A stretch of DNA of 6,754 nucleotides from Microcaldota archaeon (lineage in GTDB: Archaea > Micrarchaeota > Micrarchaeia > Anstonellales > VGKX01), in contig JAKALW010000066.1 in the NCBI GenBank assembly GCA_021823945.1, positions 1 to 6,754 on the forward strand, written 5' to 3'. A model generated the notes under the pieces. It made no database searches and was not told the origin of the DNA. It was given only the letters and a program-made list of their open reading frames with translations. Positions 5,282-6,754 of the stretch are shown here, one piece after another. The position numbers were made by a program, and so were the translations under genes. The number at the start of each line of letters is the position of its first letter. The first letter of the stretch is position 1.

Positions 5282-5343
5282 CAAGCCGACCACTTAACGT
5301 AAAGGTTAGAAGTGAATGTAGCATTCTTGTGTGCTGCGATGCC
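5271..5343. repeat. Right arm of the inverted repeat flanking the purA chimera
   Basis: Reverse complement of the left arm: the core 5271-5298 (GTGCAACATTCCAAGCC ... CTTAAC) differs from 4356-4383 at one base. It is followed by AAGGTT, AGAAGTGAATGT, AGCATTCTT and a terminal GATGCC. It ends 2 bases before the surface-protein stop codon. It also holds an internal inverted pair, TGCAACATTC (5272-5281) and GAATGTAGCA (5314-5323), matching at 9 of 10. The 169 bases between the two genes hold only this arm and the purA promoter. Confidence 0.75.
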
Positions 5344-5345
5344 AA

Positions 5346-6754
5346 CTAGTTTTGTGTGCTGGTAAATGTCAAAGTGGCAGTGTTTGTCTGTGGCGGGCTG
5401 TCCGAATTTATCCTGACAAGCACATATGCCCAGATTGTGTCTGCAGTGTCAGGGAACCCGAGGCTCGGGCACACTGTGATTGCCGACGCGCTCAAATCCT
5501 GCATTGATGCGTTCAAGCCGGTTCCTGCGCACGCGCCGGATTCATTTGCCCCGCCGAACATCTGGAACAGCGGAGTGGAACCGCCTATGAATGCTGATGC
5601 CGCCTTGTCAGAGGCAACTGTGATTGAGACATTGACATTCCCCTGGTTTTCAACAAGGAAGCCAAGCTCGCCGCCCGTGGTGTTGGAAGTCTCGTTTGAC
5701 ATGAGAGTTACCGAGCCTGCCGCTGGAGGCGTGACAGGCACAAAATTGAATGTACTGTCATTGGCGCCATTTGACGTATATACTGCAATCTGGTTTGTGG
5801 ATGTGATGTTAATCCCGATTGTGCCGCTGTTGTTGTAAGTCGTGCCATTTGACGCCCCGCCAAGCCCGCCAGAGTCATTCACACCATAGCCGGAAAAGCC
5901 CGTGACATTGAATGTGAGAAGGTTGCTTGACGAATTCCATGAAATGCCAGTGCATCTTGGTGCTGAACATGCCGTGCCGCTTTGGACAATTGTTGCCCTG
6001 GTTGCCGCAAAGCCGGGATAATAGTAAATCGTCGGCGCAGTGGCGCCGGAATAAACCCCGCTTGTGTCAACAGTGAGCGTTGCTGTGGAATTGAAAGTGG
6101 AATGAAGTGCGGAGGAATTCACTGAAATCATGCCATTGTTAATGACAATGTTGGAGTCATAATCCTGTCCCGCGGCATTGACAGAATAAGCAGGCGGGAA
6201 CCTGATTTTGCCCTTGCCAGCCTTTTCCAGGGTGAGGTTTGACACATTTGTAAGGTCTGCGACTGCAGCGAAATTCGTAGTGGAGCCGCCATATGTGGAG
6301 GTTGCCGGGGCACTGGAGATGATTACTGAATTCGCGCCTGTTGCGCTCGTGTAGCCCAGAATGTCAGTGGCAAAGCCGGCATAAGAGTATGTCCCGTCAG
6401 CCAGGCTTGTCTGGTTTGTATTGAATTCCCATGAAGTGGAACCGTATTTTTTCAGGTTCGACATGTATTGCTGCTTCACTTCGGCTGCGGAAAGCGAGCG
6501 GTTGTAAATCCTGACCTCGTCGATTGTGCCGTTGAATAATGTCCCAGCAACTGCGGCTTCGCCCGAGCCGAAATAAAGGACATTTGACGTTCCGGAAGTA
6601 GGAGTCCCGGCAAGCGTGTTTTGATAATAGGTTGTTTGGTTGCCATTGACATACAAAGCCCCTGTTTGGGACTGCGGGTCATATGTGCCAGTAAGATACG
6701 TCCATTGCCCGAATGGTATGCTTGAATTGGCAGTTATCCTTACCCATGTACTTC
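5346..6754 (-). CDS. LamG-domain surface protein, N-terminus outside the window
   Basis: The frame is open to the window edge and gives 468 visible residues. The first ~92 look like the end of a LamG/concanavalin-like domain (GQWTYLTGTYDPQSQTGALY, then FNGTIDEVRIYNRSLSAAEV), a fold common in secreted adhesins. About 102-150 (STSWEFNTNQTSLADGTYSY) resembles an Ig-like segment. About 155-290 is a Ser/Thr/Asn-rich beta region with a cysteine pair (CSAPRC). Residues ~305-468 form a C-terminal domain with a second cysteine pair, ending [11 protein letters not shown]. Many N-x-S/T sites and the low lysine content suit an extracellular protein. A signal peptide would lie outside the window, and no C-terminal membrane anchor is seen. 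The exact role (adhesion, sugar binding, cell envelope) cannot be told. The last codon differs from copy 2 of the domain, where SGG follows STQ. Confidence 0.75.
   Translation of the reverse strand, partial: STWVRITANSSIPFGQWTYLTGTYDPQSQTGALYVNGNQTTYYQNTLAGTPTSGTSNVLYFGSGEAAVAGTLFNGTIDEVRIYNRSLSAAEVKQQYMSNLKKYGSTSWEFNTNQTSLADGTYSYAGFATDILGYTSATGANSVIISSAPATSTYGGSTTNFAAVADLTNVSNLTLEKAGKGKIRFPPAYSVNAAGQDYDSNIVINNGMISVNSSALHSTFNSTATLTVDTSGVYSGATAPTIYYYPGFAATRATIVQSGTACSAPRCTGISWNSSSNLLTFNVTGFSGYGVNDSGGLGGASNGTTYNNSGTIGINITSTNQIAVYTSNGANDSTFNFVPVTPPAAGSVTLMSNETSNTTGGELGFLVENQGNVNVSITVASDKAASAFIGGSTPLFQMFGGANESGACAGTGLNASMQDLSASAITVCPSLGFPDTADTIWAYVLVRINSDSPPQTNTATLTFTSTQN
5352..5834 (-). repeat. 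Surface C-terminal domain, copy 1
   Basis: This is the C-terminal domain of the LamG protein and the homologue of 4481-4957. Its start follows a Gly-rich linker (SGGLGGASNGTTYNN) whose Gly-Gly-Ala corresponds to the join point of the purA chimera. Confidence 0.85.

Noticed and set aside
4481..5834. Diversity-generating retroelement template/variable repeat pair
   Set aside because: The differences between copies are not confined to adenines, no reverse transcriptase is present, and the variation covers the whole domain.

Overview
The window looks archaeal, probably from a small-genome lineage such as Micrarchaeota or Diapherotrites (DPANN). It encodes an archaeal RNase P protein (RNP4/Rpp21 type). 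It has TATA-type promoters 25-30 bases ahead of likely starts, one apparently leaderless gene, T-tract terminators, and a large LamG surface protein with a DPANN-like C-terminal domain. The lineage is inferred from protein style, not from a marker tree.

Left part (1-1241). Bases 1-77 look like the right end of an IS200/IS605-family (IS1341-type) tnpB element: a GC-rich hairpin followed by GGAGGAGGTCA, with a short reading frame stopping inside the hairpin loop. The rnp4 gene (minus) runs into this end, so its last 12 codons are element-derived. A short-period direct duplication and a TATA box lie upstream of rnp4. Next is an ACT-domain protein with an HTH-like N-terminus (minus), divergent from argG. 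Their shared intergenic region holds a self-complementary TATA box followed directly by a 12-bp perfect palindrome.

Middle (1242-4253). A complete argG (argininosuccinate synthase), a small three-helix membrane protein, and a divergent PurD-family ATP-grasp enzyme lie in series on the plus strand. Each has its own promoter and/or terminator signals.

Right part (4254-6754). This is the unusual region. On the minus strand, the promoter, ribosome binding site and first ~70 codons of purA (adenylosuccinate synthetase) are joined in frame to the C-terminal domain of a secreted surface protein. A second, ~75% identical copy of that domain ends the genuine surface protein immediately upstream (5346-6754, open at the window edge). 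The chimera sits between imperfect inverted repeats (4259-4383 and 5271-5343; 27 of 28 bases match in the core). These start 6 bases after the purD-like stop and end 2 bases before the surface-gene stop. Further hairpins and a 19/20 direct repeat share a GTGCAAC motif with them. The layout could be a mobile or invertible cassette, a recombination scar that broke purA, or an assembly chimera at repeats; the sequence alone does not decide. Functional links are modest: ArgG and PurA both consume aspartate, and PurD and PurA are both purine-synthesis enzymes.
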